DNA of 64,000 bases, from contig JBIQMS010000006.1 of the NCBI GenBank assembly GCA_044463125.1, positions 80,596 to 144,595 on the forward strand, read 5' to 3'. Source of the stretch: CAYMZZ01 sp044463125. Its GTDB lineage: Bacteria; Bacteroidota; Bacteroidia; Chitinophagales; Chitinophagaceae. Of this stretch, positions 54,801-62,642 are shown piece after piece. The notes beneath the pieces are model-generated. The model did not search any database, had not been told where the DNA came from, and saw only the letters and a list, made by a program, of their open reading frames with translations. Position 1 is the first letter of the stretch; every line of letters begins with the position of its first letter. The position numbers were made by a program, and so were the translations under genes.

Positions 54801-55262
54801 AAAAAATACCTTTATGCCGAAGATTTTGCCAATGCCAGCCTGCCCGATCTGCTGGGCGCCGAAAAACTGAAAGCTGCGAGATTATGGGAAGCCGATTTTG
54901 CCGCCAATGCTATTCTGGTCAATGACGGAAAGGGCAATTTTACCACGAAGGCTCTCAATTGGCAACAGCAATTGGCACCCTTGCGTGCCGGACTGGGCCT
55001 GGGCACAAAATCGGGCAAAGGAGCGGGCATGATGCTGATGGGCAATTATTACGACAACAATATACAAATGGGCCGTTATGATGCGGATTTTGGTTCCTGG
55101 CTTAAGATGGATAGCAAAGCTGAATTAAGCTGGCGGCCCATAGAAGGATGGATGACACAGGGCCAGGTGAGGCAATTAGCGCATGTACGGATGCCCGCAG
55201 GACCGGCCGTTGTTGTTGCACGCAACAATGGTCCAGCAAGTCTGATTATACTGAAACCCTGA
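51885..55262 (+). CDS. FG-GAP/VCBS-repeat ASPIC/UnbV lipoprotein, copy 3 of 3
   Basis: 1,125 residues from ATG 51885; signal with lipobox LSGC (lipid Cys near residue 30, a long basic N-terminus). Same domain plan as copies 1-2 but clearly more diverged: FYNGSGVGVADFNGDGRSDIFFG at the first loop and YEKFPARGFLSSSDAPMLIGLG in the ASPIC/UnbV region. Last gene of the operon; it ends 2 nt from the convergent gene at 55265 with no room for a separate terminator. Confidence 0.9.
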   Translation: MRKAGRYKDTNLGRSLKSWHGFWLILLIYLSGCGSHDRKSDEYLFESLGPEETGIQFRNELSYSEKFNLFKYIYFYNGSGVGVADFNGDGRSDIFFGSNQGQNQLYLNEGEFRFKDVTKAAQIPADGGWTTGISVVDINNDGWMDIYVCRVGQYETLDSRNLLLINEGIGADSIPRFREAAAEYGLDFKGFSTQAAFFDYDLDGDLDMFLLNHSVHENGTFRPRKEFLNTRHPLSGDRLYRNDNGRYSDATEESGIQGSAIGYGLGIAVSDINGDGWPDIYIGNDFHENDYLYINQGNGRFREMATELLQHSSQFSMGVDAADVNNDARPEIISVDMLPEDAVILKRSLGEDAYDIFQHKISVGYSHQYTRNNLQWNRPEGKFSELGLYSGIAATDWSWSPLWMDFDNDGYKDLFISNGIPKRMNDIDYVNFVSNTEVRKSIANNAMKDKDMELIKKFPEIRLANKFFQNKGDFQFEDRGAAVKGEMPGFSNGAAYADFDNDGFLDIVVNNIDAPATLYRNLHKDTTKAAVLQLWLRGPEANRQAIGARVWVFEGKEKRLYEKFPARGFLSSSDAPMLIGLGDVSRIDSILLVWPDNTKEKIQVPGSENYKQVLKKTYQKGLPRWQAIPEGDARDKGVVWEEITAAAGIDFVHRENHFVEFDREPLIPHMLSTEGPALAVADINGDGWEDIFLGGARNQVAQLYLQDGRGGFLHKSSPALLEDSMYEDVDAIWMDMNADGHPDLVVASAGNEFYGKDLHNEPRLYLNDGQGNLQRKSDAFSGLFLTASCLAVTDINGDKAPDIFIGARTVPWEYGQMPESYLLQNDGQGKFSIVTDKWNAELASAGMVTDAKWVDLDQDGDEDLLLALEWGAITAWMREGNRLMPKPLGPEKGWWNFVEPFDIDGDGDLDIVAGNMGLNGRLKPTSKEPVRLYFNDFDDNGKHEQVMTYYLRGRELPFANKAELEKQIPILRKKYLYAEDFANASLPDLLGAEKLKAARLWEADFAANAILVNDGKGNFTTKALNWQQQLAPLRAGLGLGTKSGKGAGMMLMGNYYDNNIQMGRYDADFGSWLKMDSKAELSWRPIEGWMTQGQVRQLAHVRMPAGPAVVVARNNGPASLIILKP

Positions 55263-55264
55263 GA

Positions 55265-56203
55265 TCACATTACAGGGTAATAGATCTTTGTCACCCACTG
55301 GTTGGTATCGCTTACCGCACGGCGGTCGGTTACCAGCGAGTAAAAAGGAATGGCGGGCGGAGTACGGCCATGGTCGCGAACATAATTTTCCATTTCGTGG
55401 AAAGCCTGGCGCACACGTGAGGGTCCACCCTCCACTTCGGTTACCAGTATGCGGCCACCACCCAGCATCCATCGCCAGGCTATGCGACCTTCGGAAGGCA
55501 GGCGTTTGTTGACCGGGATGGCCACACGGGTAATAAAGTTGCTGTCGGTCCTGGTGTAATTGAGCATGGGATGGCCAGTAGCCACTGCTCCGTGTTTTTG
55601 AATGAAGGCGCGGAGTTCATCAATGAGTTGATAAACCGTAGCGATATCCGCTTCCTGCTTACCGCTGACGGACGTGGAAACGAGCAGCGAATCCTGCACC
55701 CTTTCTTCCTGGATCGAAAAACCATAAAGGCGCCTGGATTCAGAAAGACAAACGCGAAGATTTTCCAGTTCCGTCTGCATTTCCCTCGACAATGCTTTGG
55801 CCTTCCGCCAGGCCAGCCAGCGTTTCAGGGGATTGTAGGAAGTGGGTACCTGGCTTATCCATTCCAGCCAAACCGAGTCCGGGCCCGCGGGCAAAATGTG
55901 AAGGGCCGTGGCCGCATCCAACTGCCTTGACTCCGCTTTGATCAGCAGGGTTGTGGGCAAACGGCCAGTGATGGAATAGCTGAATTGTTGAGGTCTTTCC
56001 CTGTTTACAATTTGTCCACTATCCGGAAAGTTCATCAGGCAGGGAGAAGAACTGTTGGAATCGAGCAAGACCCTTTTCACCGCATTGGCATTAGCACGAA
56101 ATGCTACTGTATGGCTGTTGCGGATCACAGAAGGAATAAGCAGATAAATCAACAGAAGCAGAACCAATGCCATCAATGAGGGAATCAACCAGTATTTCTT
56201 CAT
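55265..56203 (-). CDS. Membrane-anchored SRPBCC/GyrI-like effector-binding protein
   Basis: 312 residues from ATG 56203 (MKKYWLIPSLMALVLLLLIYLLIPS), one N-terminal membrane helix. Residues ~30-160 resemble a polyketide-cyclase/SRPBCC domain; ~165-312 resemble the AraC-effector/GyrI-like domain (VSVSGKQEADIATVYQLIDELRAFI-like, RVAIPVNKR). No DNA-binding domain is present. Similar two-domain proteins occur in Bacteroidota without a known role; small-molecule binding is likely. Divergent from the GH65 gene. Confidence 0.65.
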   Translation of the reverse strand: MKKYWLIPSLMALVLLLLIYLLIPSVIRNSHTVAFRANANAVKRVLLDSNSSSPCLMNFPDSGQIVNRERPQQFSYSITGRLPTTLLIKAESRQLDAATALHILPAGPDSVWLEWISQVPTSYNPLKRWLAWRKAKALSREMQTELENLRVCLSESRRLYGFSIQEERVQDSLLVSTSVSGKQEADIATVYQLIDELRAFIQKHGAVATGHPMLNYTRTDSNFITRVAIPVNKRLPSEGRIAWRWMLGGGRILVTEVEGGPSRVRQAFHEMENYVRDHGRTPPAIPFYSLVTDRRAVSDTNQWVTKIYYPVM

Positions 56204-56277
56204 AAGCTGTTTGGAAATATTCATGAATATAAAACAAGCAGGGAATATAACATTGTTCAAGACATTCTTTCATCTTC

Positions 56278-56290
56278 AAACGATTGCGAT
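56278..56290 (+). promoter_or_regulatory. LacI-operator-like 13-mer overlapping the GH65 start
   Basis: AAACGATTGCGAT is identical over 13 nt to the minus strand of the LacI operator (40112-40124). It overlaps the ATG at 56289. It may be a half-operator, or only the CGATTG box seen before several starts. Confidence 0.4.
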
Positions 56291-58322
56291 GAAAAACTTT
56301 ATTCTGACGCTATTCATTGGCCTGCTGGCAAACAGCCTCTCGGCCCAGGATCCCTGGAAGCTGAGGGCTCAAACGGATACGATGGGCGATTATTATGGCA
56401 TAACCGTAGCCAATGGTATGCTGGGTATCGTATCCTCACCGGAACCTTTCCGCGTAAAAGAAGTGGTGCTGGCCGGTGCTTACGACCTTTACGGGCGAGG
56501 CAGGGTCAGCAATTTTTTGCGCAGTTTCAATCTGCTCAATATGCAATTGGAAATTGAAGGCCGGAACCTCGATCCTAAGTTGATCCGCAATCCCGTGCAG
56601 GAACTGGATATGCAAAAAGCGGCTTTTCACATGCAGTTCGATTATGGCGACATGGCCCGCATTTCTTATACCTACTATGCGTTGCGGCAACTTCCCTTCA
56701 CGGCATTGATGGACATAGTGGTGGAGCCCCAAAAAAATATTCGCATGGGGGCAGCCAGCGTGATGGAAGCACCGGATGCCTTGCGCGATGTGGAGAATTA
56801 TTATAATGAAATAGATCGTCCGCACGTGTTAATTAGCCTCCTCACATCAGCCGCCAAAAGTCCTACCGGCAAATTGCTCCTCTGTGCCAGCAATACATTT
56901 TTGTTTGAAGAAAAACATGGCGAAGAGCCGCGGGTGATACATGAAATGTGGGATAATAACCGCCACCTGATGAAATTCAGTAAGAACCTGAGTGCCGGAA
57001 AGAGCTATCGCTTTTCCCTTGCGGGAAGTTCCATTACGTCGGCGCATCATGCCGATCCGTTGAATGAAGCGGAGCGACTGACCATTTTTGCCAAACTCGA
57101 AGGCCGCGACCGGCTGATTCGTCTGCACGAGCAGGCTTGGGCAAAACTTTGGGAGAGCGATATCATTGTGGAAGGGGATCCGCAAAGCCAGCAGGATATT
57201 CGCAGCATGCTCTACCATCTCTATTCCTTCTCCAGAGAAGGCGCCGCGCTATCGCCCTCACCTATGGGCTTAAGTGGTTTGGGTTACAATGGCCATGTGT
57301 TTTGGGATACCGAACTGTGGATGTTTCCTGCCGTGCTGGTGATGCATCCCGACCTGGCAAAGAGTATGGTGGAATATCGCTATCAGCGCCTGGATGCGGC
57401 AAGGCGCAATGCATTTGGTAAAGGATACCGTGGCGCCATGTTTCCCTGGGAAAGTGCGGATTCTGGCGTGGAGGAAACACCCGTGTGGGCATTAAGTGGT
57501 CCCTTCGAACATCATATCACCGCATGTGTGGCTATTGCCGCCTGGAATTATTACTGTGTAACGCAGGATAAGGATTGGTTGCGGGAAAAAGGTTGGCCCA
57601 TTCTTTCGGCCACGGCCGATTTTTGGGCCAGCCGGGTTGAAAGAAATGGCCCCGGCCGCTACGATATCCGCAATGTGGTGGCTGCCGATGAATGGGCCGA
57701 GAATGTGGACAATAATGCCTTTACCAATGCGGCGGCTAAAGCCAACCTACGCTATGCCACTGCGGCAGCAAAACTGCTGGGTTTGAAAGCCGATGCCGAT
57801 TGGGATAATGTTGCTAACAACATACCCGTTCTCGTAATGGAAAATGGTGTTACAAAGGAGCATGCCAGTTATAAGGGCGAGGGAATCAAGCAGGCCGATG
57901 TGAACCTGCTGGCATATCCTTTATCTGAGGTTACTGATCCAAAGCGCATCCGGCTCGACCTCGAATATTATGAGCAGCGCGTGCCGAATGAGGGTACCCC
58001 GGCGATGACGCAGGGAATTTTCGCCCTGCTTTATGCAAGGCTGGGCAACCGGGAAAAAGCCTGGCATTGGTTTCAGGATGCGTATCGGCCCAACCTCAAT
58101 CCTCCCTTCCGGGTGATTGCGGAAACCAAAGGCGGAACCAACCCCTATTTTGCCACTGGGGCTGGTGGGGTTTTGCAGGCTGTGCTCATGGGTTTTGGCG
58201 GTCTCGAGATTGGCCCCACAGGAATTACGCAACGTAAATCGGTATTGCCAGCCCATTGGAAAAGCCTTACCCTAAAGGGTATTGGCCCTGCGAAGAAAAG
58301 TTTTGTGATCAGGGGAGAATAA
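56289..58322 (+). CDS. GH65 alpha-glucoside hydrolase, kojibiose-hydrolase-like
   Basis: 677 residues from ATG 56289; signal peptide (LLANSLSAQD). GH65 landmarks: GHVFWDTELWMFP, YRGAMFPWESADSGVEE and ADEWAENVDNNAFTN with general acid Glu468. Phosphorylases use phosphate as nucleophile; here AETKGGTNPYFATGAGG offers Glu612 as a general base. The 144-residue spacing between these two Glu matches, as I recall, the hydrolytic kojibiose hydrolase of Flavobacterium. A secreted signal also argues for hydrolysis rather than phosphorolysis. With LacI, MFS and trehalase downstream, alpha-glucobiose catabolism is plausible. Confidence 0.87.
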   Translation: MKNFILTLFIGLLANSLSAQDPWKLRAQTDTMGDYYGITVANGMLGIVSSPEPFRVKEVVLAGAYDLYGRGRVSNFLRSFNLLNMQLEIEGRNLDPKLIRNPVQELDMQKAAFHMQFDYGDMARISYTYYALRQLPFTALMDIVVEPQKNIRMGAASVMEAPDALRDVENYYNEIDRPHVLISLLTSAAKSPTGKLLLCASNTFLFEEKHGEEPRVIHEMWDNNRHLMKFSKNLSAGKSYRFSLAGSSITSAHHADPLNEAERLTIFAKLEGRDRLIRLHEQAWAKLWESDIIVEGDPQSQQDIRSMLYHLYSFSREGAALSPSPMGLSGLGYNGHVFWDTELWMFPAVLVMHPDLAKSMVEYRYQRLDAARRNAFGKGYRGAMFPWESADSGVEETPVWALSGPFEHHITACVAIAAWNYYCVTQDKDWLREKGWPILSATADFWASRVERNGPGRYDIRNVVAADEWAENVDNNAFTNAAAKANLRYATAAAKLLGLKADADWDNVANNIPVLVMENGVTKEHASYKGEGIKQADVNLLAYPLSEVTDPKRIRLDLEYYEQRVPNEGTPAMTQGIFALLYARLGNREKAWHWFQDAYRPNLNPPFRVIAETKGGTNPYFATGAGGVLQAVLMGFGGLEIGPTGITQRKSVLPAHWKSLTLKGIGPAKKSFVIRGE

Positions 58323-58367
58323 ACTAAATTGATACATCATTTTTTGGGGTCAAATCCCTTTTGAAAC

Positions 58368-58919
58368 TTGAAACAAACTGCTGCCATACTTATTCTCGCA
58401 CTGCTGCTTTTCAATTGGTGCGGTTACCGTTTTGTAACCTCGCTAATGGCTTTGCGTGCAGAACAGGAACAGGAAGCGCGGATAGATGATGGCCACTACG
58501 AAGAATCGGATCTTTTCGAAGTGCGCATAGATCTGGATGTTCCCTATCAGCTTAACCAACCCGATTTTGAACGACATTATGGAGAAGTGGAAGTAGATGG
58601 ACGCTATTATACTTATGTAAAGCGCAAGATCGAAAATGGGCAGCTCGTGCTGCTTTGTATTCCCAATGAAAAGAAGACAGATGTGAAGGCGGCAGGAGAG
58701 GAATATTATTCCAAAGCCAATGGTCTTCAGTTTCCCAAAAGCGAGAAAGCTGCGTCTACCGCCAAGAAGCCAATGAGCGCCGACTTTGATGATCGGCTTT
58801 ACAGCATTTATGTCGCCGACGACAATTCATCTTCTAATAAACCATTTATTTCCGGCACAGAACCATTAGCCAGCGTATATATCGCGCAAGCCAGCAAACC
58901 TCCCTGTTACATTGCCTGA
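58368..58919 (+). CDS. Small membrane-anchored protein of unknown function, TTG start
   Basis: 183 residues. The start is taken as the TTG at 58368 because the protein begins there with a signal-anchor (KQTAAILILALLLFNWCGYRFV). The rest is soluble: DDGHYEESDLFEVRID, a conserved-looking RHYGEVEVDGRYYTYVKRKIENGQLVLLCIPN, then a variable tail. I recall similar proteins beside TonB receptors and transport genes in this phylum, but no function. It precedes the haloperoxidase-like gene by 70 nt. Confidence 0.7.
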   Translation: MKQTAAILILALLLFNWCGYRFVTSLMALRAEQEQEARIDDGHYEESDLFEVRIDLDVPYQLNQPDFERHYGEVEVDGRYYTYVKRKIENGQLVLLCIPNEKKTDVKAAGEEYYSKANGLQFPKSEKAASTAKKPMSADFDDRLYSIYVADDNSSSNKPFISGTEPLASVYIAQASKPPCYIA

Positions 58920-58989
58920 TCGACCGATAAAGGCCTGCCATGTGGCGGGTCAGGTGATGTATTGATTTTCCCACTAAACAAAGATTGCT

Positions 58990-60315
58990 TTGAGAAATAT
59001 ACTCATGGTGCTGGCGATGGGCCTGTGCCTTTCCGCCTGCACCGAAAAGAAAGGAGATTACCAGAAACTGAGCAGTGATCCAATCATTTTTAGCCAATTG
59101 GTTCATGAGCTGAATACGGTGGTGATGGGCAACAATTTTAGTCCCATTGTTGCTTCGCGGAACTACATGTATGCCAGTGTAGCGGCATATGAAGTAATCG
59201 CGGCGGCCTATCCGGATCAGTATTATTCACTGTCGGGTCAGCTCAACGATCTGAAGCCTTTACCGGCGCAAGATACCAGCCTGACAATCGATTACTCTTT
59301 CGCAGCTATGCTGGCATTCAGTAAAGTAGGCGAGGCGGTCACTTTTCCGGCCGGAAGTATGCAGGAATATGTAGACTCGCTGAAAGATATGATGCGGGAT
59401 GCAGGTATGCCCTCTGCTGTTCTGAAGAATACTGTTGCTTTTTCCGACAGCGTGGCCAATCATATCATCAACTGGAGCAAGGGGGATAATTATGCGCAAA
59501 CCCGCAGCGCGCCTAAATATACCGTGATTGATACTCCGGGTCGTTGGGTGCCTACACCACCTGCCTATACCAGCGCTATGGAGCCGCATTGGAATCTGAT
59601 CAGAACCCTGGTGCTCGATAGCGCGGATCAGTTTGTACCGCCCCCGCCCATTCCTTTTAGCCTGGAACCCGGCAGCCCTTATTACAAAGAAGTGATGAAC
59701 ATTAAAAATGCCGTAGACAGCCTAACGGAGGAGCAAAAACATATCGCGAATTTCTGGGACGATAACCCGTTCAAGCTGAATGTATCGGGCCATGTGATGT
59801 TTGGTACCAAGAAGTTTTCACCCCCCGGACATTGGATGGCCATCGTAGGCATTGCCGCTCAAAAGGCAGGATTCGATCTGCCTTCTACGGTATATGCCTA
59901 TGCCATTACGGCTATCGCGCAGTTCGATGCGTTTATCCATTGCTGGGATGAGAAGTTCCGGCACAATACCGCCCGCCCGGAAACCGTGATCAATAAATAC
60001 ATTGATCCGGAATGGCGACCGCTCCTGCAAACCCCTCCGTTTCCGGAATACACCTGCGGACATTCCACCGTTTCGTCGGCCAATGCGGAAGCGCTCACCG
60101 CTGTTTTTGGCGACAACTTCGCTTATACCGATACCTCGGAACTGGAATTTGGAATCGACAGCCGATCCTACACTTCGTTCAGGCATGCCGCAGAGGAAAA
60201 CAACTGGGCCCGCTTCTATGGGGGTATTCATTTCCATAGTTCCTGTATCGTCAGCACAGAGTTTGGCCGCAAAGTGGGAAACTATATCGTAGAGAATCTG
60301 AAGTTCAAAAAATAA
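58990..60315 (+). CDS. Vanadium-dependent haloperoxidase / PAP2-superfamily lipoprotein
   Basis: 441 residues, TTG start at 58990; the next ATG would remove the basic residue and shorten the signal. Lipobox CLSAC. The vanadate/phosphate-binding site is readable in three parts: K322-x6-R329-P330 (KFRHNTARP), C356-G-H358-S (CGHSTVSS) and R408 ... H414 (RFYGGIHFH). These fit both vanadium haloperoxidases and related acid phosphatases, so either halide oxidation or phosphatase action is possible. The ~440-residue length is that of bacterial haloperoxidase-like proteins. Followed 23 nt later by an outer-membrane barrel. Confidence 0.85.
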   Translation: MRNILMVLAMGLCLSACTEKKGDYQKLSSDPIIFSQLVHELNTVVMGNNFSPIVASRNYMYASVAAYEVIAAAYPDQYYSLSGQLNDLKPLPAQDTSLTIDYSFAAMLAFSKVGEAVTFPAGSMQEYVDSLKDMMRDAGMPSAVLKNTVAFSDSVANHIINWSKGDNYAQTRSAPKYTVIDTPGRWVPTPPAYTSAMEPHWNLIRTLVLDSADQFVPPPPIPFSLEPGSPYYKEVMNIKNAVDSLTEEQKHIANFWDDNPFKLNVSGHVMFGTKKFSPPGHWMAIVGIAAQKAGFDLPSTVYAYAITAIAQFDAFIHCWDEKFRHNTARPETVINKYIDPEWRPLLQTPPFPEYTCGHSTVSSANAEALTAVFGDNFAYTDTSELEFGIDSRSYTSFRHAAEENNWARFYGGIHFHSSCIVSTEFGRKVGNYIVENLKFKK

Positions 60316-60338
60316 CTCATCAATTAAACCAAAATATC

Positions 60339-61433
60339 ATGCAACGCTATACTATACTGCTTTTAATGGCAATCGTATTATTGAATCAACAGGCTACAGC
60401 ACAGGGATGTGTAGCTATTCGCAGCACAGGTACATCCTGCGCGCTGCAAAAGCCGGGTGAAGACAACGCCAAATGGCAGTTCAATGCCAACTACCGTTAT
60501 TTCAAATCATTTCGTCATTACAAAGGCAAAGAGGAACAGAAAGAGAGATTGGAACAACATACTGAAGTGATCAACTATACGCATTCGATGGATCTGTCCA
60601 TTATGCGTTTGCTCAATAAGCGCTGGTCCATCTTGCTGAATGTGCCCATTATTTCCAATGTACGTTCCTCACTTTACGAACATGGTCTGGTGAATGGTTC
60701 TTATCAGAAAAGAGAAAGACGCAACACCGAATCCTTCGGCCTGGGCGATATGCGCCTGAGTGCCTACTACTGGGTTTTTGATCCCGCTAAAGCGCATAAG
60801 GGTAACCTGCAGGTTGGTATGGGCATCAAGTTGGCCACCGGCGATTACAACTATATGGATTATTGGCACAACGTGGGGCCCAATGGTGAAAGCGAATTAC
60901 GTACCGTAGATCAATCCATTCAATTGGGTGATGGCGGTACCGGATTCACCGTCGAGTTGAATGGTTATTATAATTTCTCGCATCGTTTTGGTCTGTATGG
61001 GAACGTCTATTATTTGTTCAACCCCCGCGAAACCAATGGTACCCGTACATATCGCGAAACCCTTTCGCCAGCTTTGTGGAACGAAACCATTTGCAGCGTA
61101 CCCGATCAGTACATGGCTCGGGTAGGCGTTTCCTATATGGTGAATAAGTGGAGCTTTATGGCAGGAGGCCGGGTGGATGGTATACCCGTTTACGATGCCA
61201 TAGGCAGCAGCAACGGCTTTCGTCGCCCAGGCTATGCCATTTCCGTGGAGCCGGGCGTGAACCTGATGGGCAAGAAAACCAACTGGTTTCTGACCGTGCC
61301 GGTTTCCATTGTGCGTAACCGTACACAAAGTGTGACAGACAGAGAAAGGTCTGCCATCAGCGGTACCTTTCAACAAGGCGACGCTGCTTTCTCCGATTAT
61401 GTGGTGAATCTGGGTATGAGTGTCCGTTTTTAA
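60339..61433 (+). CDS. Outer-membrane beta-barrel protein (phenol-degradation MetA-like transporter type)
   Basis: 364 residues with signal peptide (NQQATAQ). A Cys pair (GCVAIRSTGTSCALQ) follows the cleavage site, then amphipathic strands (WQFNANYRYFKSF, HSMDLSIMRLLNKRWSILLNVP) and terminal NLGMSVRF with C-terminal Phe, as in outer-membrane barrels. It resembles transporter-type barrels near aromatic-degradation genes; substrate unknown. Pairing with the haloperoxidase-like lipoprotein suggests that they work together at the outer membrane. Confidence 0.75.
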   Translation: MQRYTILLLMAIVLLNQQATAQGCVAIRSTGTSCALQKPGEDNAKWQFNANYRYFKSFRHYKGKEEQKERLEQHTEVINYTHSMDLSIMRLLNKRWSILLNVPIISNVRSSLYEHGLVNGSYQKRERRNTESFGLGDMRLSAYYWVFDPAKAHKGNLQVGMGIKLATGDYNYMDYWHNVGPNGESELRTVDQSIQLGDGGTGFTVELNGYYNFSHRFGLYGNVYYLFNPRETNGTRTYRETLSPALWNETICSVPDQYMARVGVSYMVNKWSFMAGGRVDGIPVYDAIGSSNGFRRPGYAISVEPGVNLMGKKTNWFLTVPVSIVRNRTQSVTDRERSAISGTFQQGDAAFSDYVVNLGMSVRF

Positions 61434-61470
61434 ACCGATACAGGGCGTTAATAGTGGCCCATTTTTCGTA

Positions 61471-61498
61471 ATGCCCCCATGGAGGGGGCATTTTTTTT
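61471..61498 (+). terminator. Intrinsic terminator after outer-membrane barrel gene
   Basis: ATGCCCCC (61471-61478) pairs with GGGGGCAT (61484-61491), loop ATGGA, followed by eight T within the stretch to 61498. It separates the haloperoxidase-barrel pair from the lacI-MFS-trehalase operon. Confidence 0.9.
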
Positions 61499-61521
61499 AT
61501 GCAAAACACTTCGGAATTGCC

Positions 61522-61547
61522 GCAACTTTAAAAAAAGTTGCATGCAA
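61522..61547 (+). promoter_or_regulatory. Candidate LacI-family operator before lacI
   Basis: GCAACTT/AAGTTGC (61522-61528 with 61535-61541) overlaps a perfect 10-bp palindrome TTGCATGCAA (61538-61547), 66 bp upstream of lacI. Suitable for autoregulation; not identical to the site at 40113. Confidence 0.35.
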
Positions 61548-61612
61548 AATGCCTGATAATTATTAAATTGGGAGTGATTGCCTGACCACTACTTAACACA
61601 ATTGGGAGAACT

Positions 61613-62605
61613 ATGCAGCAGAGTACCTTGAAGGAGCTTTCTTCAGTGCTTGGAATCAGCATATCGACGGTATCGCGTGCCTTGAAGGATCATCCCGACA
61701 TAGCCGACGCGACCAAGCGCAAAGTGAAAGAGCTGGCGGAAGCCCTCGAGTACGAGCCCAATAATAATGCGGTGCAGCTTCGCACCCGCCGTTCCAACGT
61801 TTTAGGCATACTGGTTCCTTCCATCGATAATTTTTTTTACGACACCTTCATTTCAGCCGTGGAAGAAGAAGCCCGCCTGCATGGCTATTCCATCATCATC
61901 ATGCAGTCGCGCGATCACCTGGAAACCGAAGTGGCCAACCTGCACCTTTTCCGGAAAAAGATGATCACGGGCCTTTTCGCTTCCATCTCCACCGAAATTG
62001 AGGATATGGCGCCTTTCCGTAAACTGATGGAAATGGATGTGCCTATCGTGTTTTTCGACAGGGTACCCGAGATGGATGGGTACAACAAAGTGTGCCAGGC
62101 CGATGCGGCCGCGGCGCGCATTGCTGCCGAAGCCATTATTGAAAAAGACCTGAAGAGTGTGTTGGGATTATTTGGTCATCCGCACCTGAGTATTACCCGA
62201 AGCCGCAAAGCCTCATTTTGTGAAACCTTTGCCCGCAAAGCGCCGGATACAAAAATCACCATCGATTATCCGGAAGGTATTGAAACTTCCCGAAAGCTGG
62301 CCCTCGAAGCCCTCAGCAAAAAGGGAGACTATGATGTGGTTTTCTGCATGGGCGACCTGATACTGATTGGCGTAATGTATGCCATTCATGAGTTGAATTT
62401 GCGCGTGCCGGAAGATATCCGGATCGTCAGCATCAGCAACGGTTTTATTCCCACCCTTTACAAACCCAGGGTAACTTATGTAGAAACCAGCGGCTATAAG
62501 TTGGGTAAACTGGCTTTTTCGCAAATGCTATCCTGTCTTTCCAATCATGCCATCATCCGCGAAGTTACGCTCGATGCGGTGCTGGTGCCTGGTGGCTCGC
62601 TCTGA
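61613..62605 (+). CDS. LacI-family transcriptional regulator, full length
   Basis: 330 residues. HTH TLKELSSVLGISISTVSRALKDHPDI, hinge region, and complete periplasmic-binding-type effector domain (VLGILVPSIDNFFYD, IIIMQSRDHLETE, PIVFFDRVPEMDGYNKV, GHPHLSITRSRK). It is a paralogue of the deleted copy at 39250 and serves as the intact reference. It heads an operon with an MFS transporter and a trehalase, so it probably represses their genes until a glucobiose-derived signal is present. Confidence 0.94.
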   Translation: MQQSTLKELSSVLGISISTVSRALKDHPDIADATKRKVKELAEALEYEPNNNAVQLRTRRSNVLGILVPSIDNFFYDTFISAVEEEARLHGYSIIIMQSRDHLETEVANLHLFRKKMITGLFASISTEIEDMAPFRKLMEMDVPIVFFDRVPEMDGYNKVCQADAAAARIAAEAIIEKDLKSVLGLFGHPHLSITRSRKASFCETFARKAPDTKITIDYPEGIETSRKLALEALSKKGDYDVVFCMGDLILIGVMYAIHELNLRVPEDIRIVSISNGFIPTLYKPRVTYVETSGYKLGKLAFSQMLSCLSNHAIIREVTLDAVLVPGGSL

Positions 62606-62642
62606 CAGGCTACCGTTTCCCCATGAATAAATCTTAAAGGCT

